Virus record (IMG/VR): IMGVR_UViG_3300042923_000213
Location: 1 to 42,831 of that record
Length of the DNA: 42,831 bases
Direction: 5' to 3' (one strand)
Source of the DNA: a virus
Notes under the pieces: model-generated
What the model saw: the letters and a program-made list of their open reading frames with translations, nothing else
The model's database searches: none
What the model was told of the DNA's origin: nothing
Shown: positions 28,905 through 36,155 of the stretch, piece after piece
Layout: each line of letters opens with the position of its first letter
Numbering within the stretch: the first letter of the stretch is position 1
Program-made: the position numbers and the translations under genes

Positions 28905-29008
28905 TCCACATCATCCTCCATATCCATGCGCTTGATCTGCTCCTTGCACCATCTCATTTTGCGCAACGCCCATCCCTGTGCGCGCCATAGCCATTGACCG
29001 ATATTCAT
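28886..29008 (-). CDS. small basic protein, 40 aa
   Basis: The ATG at 29008 follows GGAGGGCGGCGA. The product (MNIGQWLWRAQGWALRKMRW, then CKEQIKRMDMEDDVDWPNMS) is Trp-rich and basic at the N-terminus, acidic at the C-terminus. It overlaps both neighbours, so its translation probably couples to the late regulator. Function unknown. Confidence 0.55.
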   Translation of the reverse strand: MNIGQWLWRAQGWALRKMRWCKEQIKRMDMEDDVDWPNMS

Positions 29009-29169
29009 TCGCCGCCCTCCTTGCCTTGACGCAGCTGACGCTCATATGCGATTAGCGCATCGCTGATGATGACCCGTGCGATTGTGTCGTCTAGCGGCTC
29101 CTTGTTACCCCATAGGCGTTTGATCTTGTTAAGCCGCTTGATATCTTCCGGTGTGATTTCGATATTCAT
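29005..29169 (-). CDS. small protein, 54 aa, possible ribbon-helix-helix
   Basis: The ATG at 29169 overlaps the previous stop (ATGA), with AAAGGAGCG upstream. The product MNIEITPEDIKRLNKIKRLW, NKEPLDDTIARVIISDALIA has a short strand and two helices, like a small RHH DNA-binding protein. Not certain. Confidence 0.55.
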   Translation of the reverse strand: MNIEITPEDIKRLNKIKRLWGNKEPLDDTIARVIISDALIAYERQLRQGKEGGE

Positions 29170-29270
29170 TTGGCAACCGCTCCTTTGCCCACATGCTTGG
29201 GAAACCAGCTATAGCTATATTTGCGCCGGCAGACCTTACAGAGCCTGCGGCGTATTCGTGTGGATCTCAT
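29166..29270 (-). CDS. very small basic protein, 34 aa, CxxC
   Basis: Reads MRSTRIRRRLCKVCRRKYSY then SWFPKHVGKGAVAK: strongly basic with one CxxC pair. It shares ATGA overlaps with the helicase upstream and the 54-aa gene downstream, which argues for translation despite its size. It may bind nucleic acid. Confidence 0.5.
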   Translation of the reverse strand: MRSTRIRRRLCKVCRRKYSYSWFPKHVGKGAVAK

Positions 29271-30643
29271 CCGCCCTTCACCCTTTCGATCCTAGCTTTA
29301 ACGGCCTGCATCAGACTCTCTTGCCCAGCTGCTTTACGCTCTAACGCTTCGACGGCTTCTTCGTCCATCGTCCCTTCGGCTACCAGCCGCAGGACGACGA
29401 TCCTGCGCGTCTGTCCCTGACGATGCACCCGGGCATTAGCTTGCTGGTCCTCCTCCAAGCTCCAAATCTGGTCGTACCAGACAACCGTTTGGCAGCTCGA
29501 CTCCTGTAGGTTGAGGCCGTGTCCGGCTGACTTCGGATGCAGCAGCAGCAGCGGTATTTCATCGTTGTTCCAAGCGCGAATGTCTTCGTTCCCGTCTTTA
29601 CCCTTGCGAAGAATGCGGGCCTGTGGAAACCGCTTTTGGATGCGCTCCAAGCTGTGCTTGAAGTTGTAAAACACCATGACCGGTTTACCCTGCGCCGCCT
29701 CGATGATGTCTTCCAGCGCGTCCAGTTTGGCCTCGTGGATCTGCTTGACGCCGCGATCTTCGTCGTAGACGGCACCCGATGCCATTTGCAGCAGCTTGTT
29801 GCTCAGGACGGCCGCTGTATTGGCGACGACATCAGCATCGACGTATTCCAGCAGCAACTCTTTCTCCAGCTTTTTATAAAGTGCCTGTGCTTGCGGAGAC
29901 AGCCGCACCGGTATAACTCGATCAATCCGTTCCGGCAAGTTTAGCCAGTCCTCAGCTTTCATGCTAACAGCGATATCGCCGATCGCTCTGTACACGTTGT
30001 TCTCTGCCTCCTTGCGGGCTTTGAACTGCTGGTATTGGACGCCTGGCGGCGCGGTGTTGACAAAGTATCGCTCACGGAAGCCAGTAATCGTCTTGCCAAG
30101 CCGTTCACCCTGATCAAGCAGATAAATCGGCGCCCATAAATCCAATAGGCTGTTCGGAGCCGGTGTGCCGGTCAGACCGATTAGCCGTTTTATCATCGGC
30201 CGAACGCGCCGCAAAGCTTTGAAACGTTTGGACTGATGGGACTTGAAGCTGCTCAACTCGTCGATCACTACTGTGTCAAACGGCCACTTGCTGCCGTATT
30301 CACTGACAAGCCATTCAACATTTTCCCGGTTGATGACCCATAGGTCTGCATCGGCCTTCAAGGCGCGTCTGCGCTGTTCGGCGCTGCCTAAAACTTTCGC
30401 AATCCGCAGGTGCTGCAAATGATCCCATTTGGCTGTTTCGCGAGCCCACGTATCATCAGCCACTCGCAACGGGGCGATGACCAATACGCGGTTAGCATCG
30501 AAATAGTCATTCAGCAGCTTGTCGATCGCTGTCAGTGTAGCCACCGTTTTTCCAAGCCCCATCTCGAGAAGCAGGGCGATAAAATTCGTATCAATAATTC
30601 GCTGGCTCGCGTAATCCTGGTAAACGTGAGGATGATATTTCAC
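29267..30643 (-). CDS. SNF2-type DEAD/H helicase, 458 aa
   Basis: Helicase motifs in order: LLEMGLGKTVATLTAIDKLL (I), VLVIAPLRVADDTWARET (Ia), DTVVIDELSSFKSHQSKRFK (II, DELS in place of DEAH), GLTGTPAPNSLLDLWAPIYL (III), GLNLQESSCQTVVWYDQIWS (V), ADARVHRQ-like QANARVHRQGQTRRIVVLRL (VI). It is an SF2 remodeller of the small phage group paired with VRR-NUC and VirE-type primase. It probably acts on phage replication or recombination DNA. Overlaps both neighbours by ATGA. Confidence 0.9.
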   Translation of the reverse strand: MKYHPHVYQDYASQRIIDTNFIALLLEMGLGKTVATLTAIDKLLNDYFDANRVLVIAPLRVADDTWARETAKWDHLQHLRIAKVLGSAEQRRRALKADADLWVINRENVEWLVSEYGSKWPFDTVVIDELSSFKSHQSKRFKALRRVRPMIKRLIGLTGTPAPNSLLDLWAPIYLLDQGERLGKTITGFRERYFVNTAPPGVQYQQFKARKEAENNVYRAIGDIAVSMKAEDWLNLPERIDRVIPVRLSPQAQALYKKLEKELLLEYVDADVVANTAAVLSNKLLQMASGAVYDEDRGVKQIHEAKLDALEDIIEAAQGKPVMVFYNFKHSLERIQKRFPQARILRKGKDGNEDIRAWNNDEIPLLLLHPKSAGHGLNLQESSCQTVVWYDQIWSLEEDQQANARVHRQGQTRRIVVLRLVAEGTMDEEAVEALERKAAGQESLMQAVKARIERVKGG

Positions 30644-31209
30644 AACCGGTAGTATCCTTCCAGTTCGTCATAACCTGATTTCTCGTAAAAAGCGTCGTTG
30701 TCGGAAGTGTCGACCTCGAATTCAGCGAAAAAGGCATCCACATCGCGTAGCGAGTCAATCACAAAGCAGTCAAATCCCATATCCCGTAATTGCGCCAAAC
30801 GAAGCTTCTGCAGCGGCCTCGGCTCTGCTCCCAGCACCTTAAATTCTACGAACCGGGCGATCCCGTTTGGGAAGAGGACGATTCGATCAGGAGCCCCGGA
30901 CCAGCCAACGGGTGTAAATTTTAGCGCCACGCATCCTCTATGGGATGCCTCCTTGCAAAATTTGTGTTCGATCTCCGCTTCACTTGGGAGCTTAAGACCG
31001 GTATTCTTTGCGAAAGCGGCCCACGCTTCCCTAAAGGTTCGCAGCACTTTGTCTCGTACATTTCGAGAGGCTGCAGCTTTCAGGTGCCGATAGGTTTTAC
31101 CATAATCCGTACCGGTTGGGAACGTGCCGTCGCGTAAAATATCTTTTGCCAGATCGCCGAAAGGATTGTCCGCGTTTTTATATTTTTGAATCCAGTCTTT
31201 GAATTCCAT
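30640..31209 (-). CDS. YozE-like plus VRR-NUC nuclease, 189 aa
   Basis: The N-terminal about 65 residues (MEFKDWIQKYKNADNPFGDL, AKDILRDGTFPTGTDYGKTY) match a YozE-type SAM-like fold. The C-terminal part (AEIEHKFCKEASHRGCVALK, SGAPDRIVLFPNGIARFVEF with EFKV and RPLQKLRLAQLRDMG) is a VRR-NUC PD-(D/E)xK domain with its D...E-x-K residues. The ATG at 31209 follows GGAGGTTTAACCG. VRR-NUC enzymes cut branched DNA. The pairing with the SNF2 helicase is conserved in Bacillota phages. Confidence 0.85.
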   Translation of the reverse strand: MEFKDWIQKYKNADNPFGDLAKDILRDGTFPTGTDYGKTYRHLKAAASRNVRDKVLRTFREAWAAFAKNTGLKLPSEAEIEHKFCKEASHRGCVALKFTPVGWSGAPDRIVLFPNGIARFVEFKVLGAEPRPLQKLRLAQLRDMGFDCFVIDSLRDVDAFFAEFEVDTSDNDAFYEKSGYDELEGYYRL

Positions 31210-31231
31210 CGGTTAAACCTCCATTCAGGCG

Positions 31232-31500
31232 TGTGACAGTTGTTACATCGCACACGCGTATAGATAATATTTCACGTTTAACCTATATATAGGTAGGGTT
31301 ACATATAGGTTAATTTATATTTTTACTACTTTAATATAAATTACTGTCACAACTGTCACAGAACCCGGAACGCCTTGCTACTCTAAGGCTCTGCCTGTGA
31401 CAGCAGATAAAAATTTACTGTCACACCACTGTCACACTGTCACGGCTAAGTGTGACAGTGTGACAGTAAGAAAATGCTCACTGTCACACTTACTGTCACA
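31232..31500. other. candidate replication origin: CTGTCACA iterons and AT-rich block
   Basis: Ten exact CTGTCACA/TGTGACAG octamers occur (31232, 31344, 31353, 31396, 31418, 31429, 31451, 31459, 31481, 31493), with one near copy at 31437. The central part is a 16-bp perfect inverted repeat (31428-31443 with 31452-31467, loop of eight). An AT-rich block (31260-31343) contains the palindrome CCTATATATAGG (31282-31293) and an AACCTATAT/ATATAGGTT dyad. It lies in the only sizeable gap of the replication block, directly after the primase/helicase gene. Confidence 0.65.
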
Positions 31501-33853
31501 GCAAATCGGCCTTTTCGAATATCGTTTGCGTGCCGTAATTTGGTACGCGAACGCGCCCCTTTCGCTCGGTCCACTCCGGCATTCGTCGCAAAATGTCGCA
31601 AATTTCCTTTGCTTCCCATGGCTTCATGTCTCCCTTTTTCTTGCCGAGACACTCCACCCATACCTGGGCTGCACAAACGCGCTGGCGCTTCTGTCCGGTC
31701 GGTCGATCGGCTTCGTCCAGCTCTTCGGAATCCAACCACTCCTGAATGATGCCATCCCGAGGGTCGCTCTCCATATGGGCCGCCTGCTGCCGTTCGGCCT
31801 CTATGCGGGCGTCGTGGTCAAGCTCTAGGGCCTCCCCTACCCTGAACCAGCATAATACCTCGGCCCAAATTTGCCGCACATCGGATTCGCTGAAATGACT
31901 CCAATGGCTGAACTCCGCCCGTTCCGGAAACACCTCGACGGGCCAAAAACGGCGATTCCCGGTCACGTCCCGTAAGAAACCTTTCGTGTTCGTCGTGCCG
32001 AAGAAGACACACTTCCGTGGAAACTCCGTCACTTGCCGGTCAAAGGCTACCCTGTAGCGGTCCTCCGTCTTGGACAAAAACGCCTTTACCTCTTCGACTT
32101 CAGACTTCTTCATGGCCGACAGCTCCCCGATTTCGAAGATCCACCCCGCCTGAAGATGCTCCCCGGCTTCCTTATTCTCGAACGTTCGCAGCGAATCAGA
32201 GAACCATTCCCGGCCAAGCTTCGCGAGCAACGAGCTTTTCCCTGCTCCCTGCGGTCCCACAAGCACCAGCATTTGATCAAACTTGCACCCTGGGGTATAT
32301 AGCCGGGAGACGGCCGCAAGCAGCATCTTCCGTGTCACCTGTCGCGTGTAGTGCGTGTCAGCAGCGCCAAGATAGATGGCGAAAAGGCGTTCGGCCCGTG
32401 GAACCCCATCCCAGGGAGTTGCTTCGATGTAAGCTTTAATTGGGTGAAACATGTGTCGATGGACGACTTCTGCAAAGGCGTTTTGAATCGTCTTTGCGGA
32501 GCTGATCTTATGCACTTTTGAAAACCAATGCTGAATCCTCTTGTCGTCGGCGCCAAGCCAGGGCTCATACTCTCTCCCTATGCGCTCACGGCCGCGCCAA
32601 GGCAATGCCTTCTTAATGACCTCCGTATTCCCGAATGCGTCGTAGGCTAAAACCCCTTTAAAAACACCATGTGATAAGATCAGCTCCACGTTTCCCGCTG
32701 TTGGAAGCAGCTTACTCGTTTTCGAATGCCTTTCCAACTGCTCTGTCCAACTGTCGTCCTCCGGCTCTGGCTCCGCTTCGCCATCGTCGAAGCTTTCGTC
32801 AGCGAAATCCGCTGTCAGTTCGGCACCGGCCAGCCGTTTAACCTCCGGCCGCATAATCGCCCATTGCTCCATCGCCATGTGACTGGGCTTTTTAGCGTCC
32901 GGCGTAAACTCCTTGACACGCTCATCCAGATGACCGAACTTGTGGACCCTGACAAGGTCGAATAGGTTATACGTCCGCCCGTCGGCTACGGGGTCGCTGT
33001 CCTGATGCGAATAGGCTAAATCCTGATCAGGATAAATCTCCAAGCCATTGGCTGACGTGCCGTGGATATAAGTGTATCGATTCGGCATCGTACCGGGGGT
33101 GTACACGTCCGATAAATGTAAATCGATACCCTCTTCCATCGTAAAGGCCCTATTTAACAGACCGATCGTGCCGAACTTCTCGCGCGGGTCTTGCGCCTTC
33201 GTGGCAGCTGTACGGAGAGCGCGCTGCTCTTCCGCATGTCGCGGCCATGCTGCGACGTCCTGCCAGTCCTCGTACGTCGCCAGCAGCCCGTCCACGCTCA
33301 GCGGCTCGCCCTCGCTGACCTCCAGCACCGGCTCTGGCGCATCCTTGCTGCACGACGGGAAGTACATCAGACGATGCACCTCAAACGTCGTCTTGTCGAA
33401 ATAATGCATACCGATCTGCTCGGCGAGCTTGCGGCTGACTGCAGCGTATTCGTCCGGGCTCATGTTGCGATCAACTGGCGCAATCAGGCGATATTTGGGC
33501 TTATGCGGACGGTGGCTGTGCGTCGGATACACAGCGTAAGCGGAGCCGCCGAGGACGAGCTCCACGTCGAACAGGAATCCGTCATCGGCATGGTCGGCGT
33601 CGAGCGTGATCAGGCTGCGGCTGTCGACGTTCTCCTTCTTACGCCGACCGCCACGGATGAGCCCACCAACAAACGCCGAGCCATCCTTAGCCTTGCCCCT
33701 GTCCGGAACGCTCATCTTGTCGTATTGCGCCATCGTCTCCGCTGTCCGCCGTACCTTCCGCAACCGCTCGACGAACTCGTCCCAGGTTAGATATTCGGTT
33801 TTCCAGCTCGTATCGGCGCGGTGTTTGCCAATTGAGATGTCCAGTTCATCCAT
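31496..33853 (-). CDS. VirE-family primase-helicase, 785 aa
   Basis: The N-terminal region (about 1-200) looks like an archaeo-eukaryotic-type primase: SRSLITLDADHADDGFLFDV with a D-x-D, SHRPHKPKYRLIAPVDRNMS, EVHRLMYFPSCSKDAPEPVL. The C-terminal half is a VirE/VapE P-loop ATPase: GPQGAGKSSLLAKLGREWFS (Walker A), GWIFEIGELSAMKKSEVEEV (Walker B), CVFFGTTNTKGFLRDVTGNR, RFWPVEV. Such proteins start phage replication by priming and unwinding. The ATG at 33853 follows AGAGGTGACACA. It ends at the iteron cluster. Confidence 0.9.
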   Translation of the reverse strand: MDELDISIGKHRADTSWKTEYLTWDEFVERLRKVRRTAETMAQYDKMSVPDRGKAKDGSAFVGGLIRGGRRKKENVDSRSLITLDADHADDGFLFDVELVLGGSAYAVYPTHSHRPHKPKYRLIAPVDRNMSPDEYAAVSRKLAEQIGMHYFDKTTFEVHRLMYFPSCSKDAPEPVLEVSEGEPLSVDGLLATYEDWQDVAAWPRHAEEQRALRTAATKAQDPREKFGTIGLLNRAFTMEEGIDLHLSDVYTPGTMPNRYTYIHGTSANGLEIYPDQDLAYSHQDSDPVADGRTYNLFDLVRVHKFGHLDERVKEFTPDAKKPSHMAMEQWAIMRPEVKRLAGAELTADFADESFDDGEAEPEPEDDSWTEQLERHSKTSKLLPTAGNVELILSHGVFKGVLAYDAFGNTEVIKKALPWRGRERIGREYEPWLGADDKRIQHWFSKVHKISSAKTIQNAFAEVVHRHMFHPIKAYIEATPWDGVPRAERLFAIYLGAADTHYTRQVTRKMLLAAVSRLYTPGCKFDQMLVLVGPQGAGKSSLLAKLGREWFSDSLRTFENKEAGEHLQAGWIFEIGELSAMKKSEVEEVKAFLSKTEDRYRVAFDRQVTEFPRKCVFFGTTNTKGFLRDVTGNRRFWPVEVFPERAEFSHWSHFSESDVRQIWAEVLCWFRVGEALELDHDARIEAERQQAAHMESDPRDGIIQEWLDSEELDEADRPTGQKRQRVCAAQVWVECLGKKKGDMKPWEAKEICDILRRMPEWTERKGRVRVPNYGTQTIFEKADLL

Positions 33854-33878
33854 TGTGTCACCTCTGTTTCACGTACGA

Positions 33879-34250
33879 TCACGTAGGCATCGGACCGAGA
33901 TCGTTCAGCTCCAGCCTTCCACTGCCGCCGCCTCGAACCCTATATTCCAGTACGTATTTACCGCCCATGCCGCCAACGACACGGGAGGATTCGATATCGA
34001 TTTTCTTGCCGACTTTCTTCATGAACGCATCCAGCACGCGCTTGTGGACGTGGACGTGGATCGTCTCGTCGTACTGCGCCGGCATTTCGGTTCGTGGCTG
34101 CTTTTCAAGCCATTTCTGGTGGTGCGCCTCCTCTGCCAGCCGCGCCAGGCGCTCGGCGTATTTCCGATCGATCTCCGACAGCTTGCGCTCCCTCTCGGCA
34201 CGCTCCTGCTCGAGCTGCTGCTTCGTTTTACGTCTCGTTGGCATCGCCAT
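33879..34250 (-). CDS. small coiled-coil protein, 123 aa
   Basis: The N-terminal 55 residues (MAMPTRRKTKQQLEQERAER, ERKLSEIDRKYAERLARLAE) form a basic coiled coil. The rest (DETIHVHVHKRVLDAFMKKV, KIDIESSRVVGGMGGKYVLE) is a small alpha/beta domain. The start at 34250 (or 34244) overlaps the upstream acidic protein by about 20 bases. Between two replication genes. Not recognised. Confidence 0.6.
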   Translation of the reverse strand: MAMPTRRKTKQQLEQERAERERKLSEIDRKYAERLARLAEEAHHQKWLEKQPRTEMPAQYDETIHVHVHKRVLDAFMKKVGKKIDIESSRVVGGMGGKYVLEYRVRGGGSGRLELNDLGPMPT

Positions 34251-34446
34251 CAGCCCCGATTTCCTCAAGTTCCCATACGTCAATACTGTCGGTTTCGCTT
34301 GATTCAAGCGTGTCGCGCCAGTCAATCACGCCCTCCAGCAATTCTTCTTGCTGGCGATCCGAAAGCGCATCGAACTCGTCTTCCGTCATGTCTAGTTCAA
34401 CTTCAAAGCTTGCACTCACTTTTACTAATCCCGATACTTTGATCAT
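34228..34446 (-). CDS. small acidic protein, 72 aa
   Basis: The product (MIKVSGLVKVSASFEVELDM, TEDEFDALSDRQQEELLEGV, WELEEIGADGDANET) is strongly acidic with an initial beta hairpin. Small acidic phage proteins may mimic DNA to inhibit host factors, but the first strand followed by 'TEDEFDALSDRQQEELL' is also a common small phage domain of unknown role. The ATG at 34446 overlaps the previous stop (ATGA). Confidence 0.65.
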   Translation of the reverse strand: MIKVSGLVKVSASFEVELDMTEDEFDALSDRQQEELLEGVIDWRDTLESSETDSIDVWELEEIGADGDANET

Positions 34447-34949
34447 CGCTGTTTATCCTCCCCATACCGCCGATCAAGCAGTTCCACGAATGCGACGGCC
34501 ACGGCAGCCACCTGCACCGCCTCCCGGCGCATATTCGCGTAGCCACCCTTTGCGCGCTCCGTCGGCCCGTTGTCAAACACCGTCTCGTTGATCGCTTGGC
34601 AGAGCTCGCCGAACTCTTCACCGAGGATGCCCAGCCAGTAAATAGCGCCGTGGTTTTGCTCACCCCATTTAGTGTTCTGACGGGCGCGTTCGGTGATAAC
34701 TGCGTCGATCGCAGCACGGAGCCCGGCGGGGTCTGCGGCGTCAGCGTCCAGATCGATCGGTGCATCTGGCTGTTTCAAAACCACATCACGACCAAAATAC
34801 TGAAACACCTTTTGAACGTTATCGAAAGAAGGGGAACTCTTTTTCCAGTTATAAATTGTTCCGCTCCCAAAACCGAGCTCTTTTTCAAGCTTTGGAACTG
34901 ATAACCCATTGGTGTCGCAAAGCTCCTTAACTGTCTGAAATATATTCAT
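34443..34949 (-). CDS. XRE HTH fused to MazG-like nucleotide pyrophosphohydrolase, 168 aa
   Basis: Residues 1-55 (MNIFQTVKELCDTNGLSVPK, ELGFGSGTIYNWKKSSPSFD, NVQKVFQYFGRDVV) are a XRE helix-turn-helix. Residues about 70-165 (RARQNTKWGEQNHGAIYWLG, ILGEEFGELCQAINETVF, MRREAVQVAAVAVAFVELLD) are the phage MazG-like NTP-PPase with its E-x3-E and E-x-V-Q-V-A motifs. MazG enzymes hydrolyse (d)NTPs or alarmone-type nucleotides. The ATG at 34949 overlaps the previous stop. The fusion is unusual and suggests DNA-binding control of its own operon or a sensor function. Confidence 0.75.
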   Translation of the reverse strand: MNIFQTVKELCDTNGLSVPKLEKELGFGSGTIYNWKKSSPSFDNVQKVFQYFGRDVVLKQPDAPIDLDADAADPAGLRAAIDAVITERARQNTKWGEQNHGAIYWLGILGEEFGELCQAINETVFDNGPTERAKGGYANMRREAVQVAAVAVAFVELLDRRYGEDKQR

Positions 34950-36145
34950 CCTTGCTCTACCTCCCCGATCAGCCGATCGATGTACCATTTTGCCTTGTTC
35001 AAATCCTCGACCCCATTTTTGCGCTTCCAGCGCCAGAGGTATTTAATCGAATTACCAGTCAGCATACCTTCGAAACCGGTCAATCCCGCCGTTGCCGCCT
35101 CGATTGCGTCAATGCACTCGACCTTGCCCGCCGTGTAGTGCCTCGGATGGTTAATCGAGTCGCTTACGGGTTTGATCGCTCCAAATTGAACGAGCGCTTG
35201 ATACGTACTATTCGGATCGCTTGGCACACCCTCCGCGTAACCGGTTGCGGCGGCAAGTTGTGTTTGAAGGCTGTTTATCTTCTCAAGCGCTTCTGCGCTG
35301 AACTTGGTTTGCTGCTCCAGTTCATTCTGCAGGCGATCGTTTTCTTCACGGAGATCGCTTAATTCTGCAGTTTCGTACGCTTCCTGCCTTTCGACCTTTA
35401 ATTCCAACTCCTTAATCCGCGCCTCGGCCTGATCGGCGATGACCGCCGCGCCTTTCAGCGCTTCGTTCAACCGGGCGATTTCCTTCCTCGCCTCGTCCTT
35501 AGCTTTGACAAGTTCCGTATCGAATCGAGCAGCCACATCGGAATTTCGATTCGCTGCTTCTGCGGCCTCTTTAAGCTGTTCGTTCAGTCGGGCGATCTCG
35601 GCATCCGATCGTTCCGCAAGCTCTTTCCAATGGACGACAGCAGCTTCGGTGTCAGCGAGTTTGCGACGCAGATTAAGCTGCTCCAGACCGGCAACGTCTT
35701 TCTCGCGCAATACTGCTGGCTCCTCCTCTACCACTGGCCCCATCCCAAGCAGCTCGCGAGCCTTATCCGGCTTGATCCCCGTAAGCTCCCACTTTTTGAG
35801 CCAAGGATAAATTGCGTTTTTGCTGTAACCCATCCCTTTTTCCGCTGCTGAAATCGTTTTGCCTTCGGCGATTAAAGTCAGAAATTTGGTCTTACTCGGC
35901 TCTATTTGCACAGACATTGCCTTTTGCTCCTTTCGTTCTCGTACACTCGCGTTCAATTTCTCACCGAGCTGCCTCAACTCGAAACCGACCGGACACTCAT
36001 TGGAACAATACGAATCTATCTTTGCGAAATGTCCCGGAAGGCGGCGCATGATCTCACGGCGTTTTTCACAATTTGTGCAATGCTGCTCGGTAAGATCGTC
36101 AAGCTTTCGAAGCACTTCTAACCGCTCTTTATTCAAGGGGCTCAC
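34946..36145 (-). CDS. zinc/HTH/coiled-coil protein with C-terminal DUF3310, 399 aa
   Basis: In order: an N-terminal cysteine motif (TEQHCTNCEKRREIMRRL, SYCSNECPVGFEL, about residues 18-60); an HTH (about 85-125, KFLTLIAEGKTISAAEKGMG, YSKNAIYPWLKKWELTGI); a long coiled coil (about 150-310, EQLKEAAEAANRNSDVAARF); and DUF3310 (about 330-395: SINHPRHYTAGKVECIDAIE, GNSIKYLWRWKRKNGVEDLN). DUF3310 is usually a small stand-alone protein linked to phage nucleotide kinase. The start is GTG at 36145, without a clear binding site. Confidence 0.75.
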   Translation of the reverse strand: MSPLNKERLEVLRKLDDLTEQHCTNCEKRREIMRRLPGHFAKIDSYCSNECPVGFELRQLGEKLNASVRERKEQKAMSVQIEPSKTKFLTLIAEGKTISAAEKGMGYSKNAIYPWLKKWELTGIKPDKARELLGMGPVVEEEPAVLREKDVAGLEQLNLRRKLADTEAAVVHWKELAERSDAEIARLNEQLKEAAEAANRNSDVAARFDTELVKAKDEARKEIARLNEALKGAAVIADQAEARIKELELKVERQEAYETAELSDLREENDRLQNELEQQTKFSAEALEKINSLQTQLAAATGYAEGVPSDPNSTYQALVQFGAIKPVSDSINHPRHYTAGKVECIDAIEAATAGLTGFEGMLTGNSIKYLWRWKRKNGVEDLNKAKWYIDRLIGEVEQG

Positions 36146-36155
36146 CCCGATTCAA

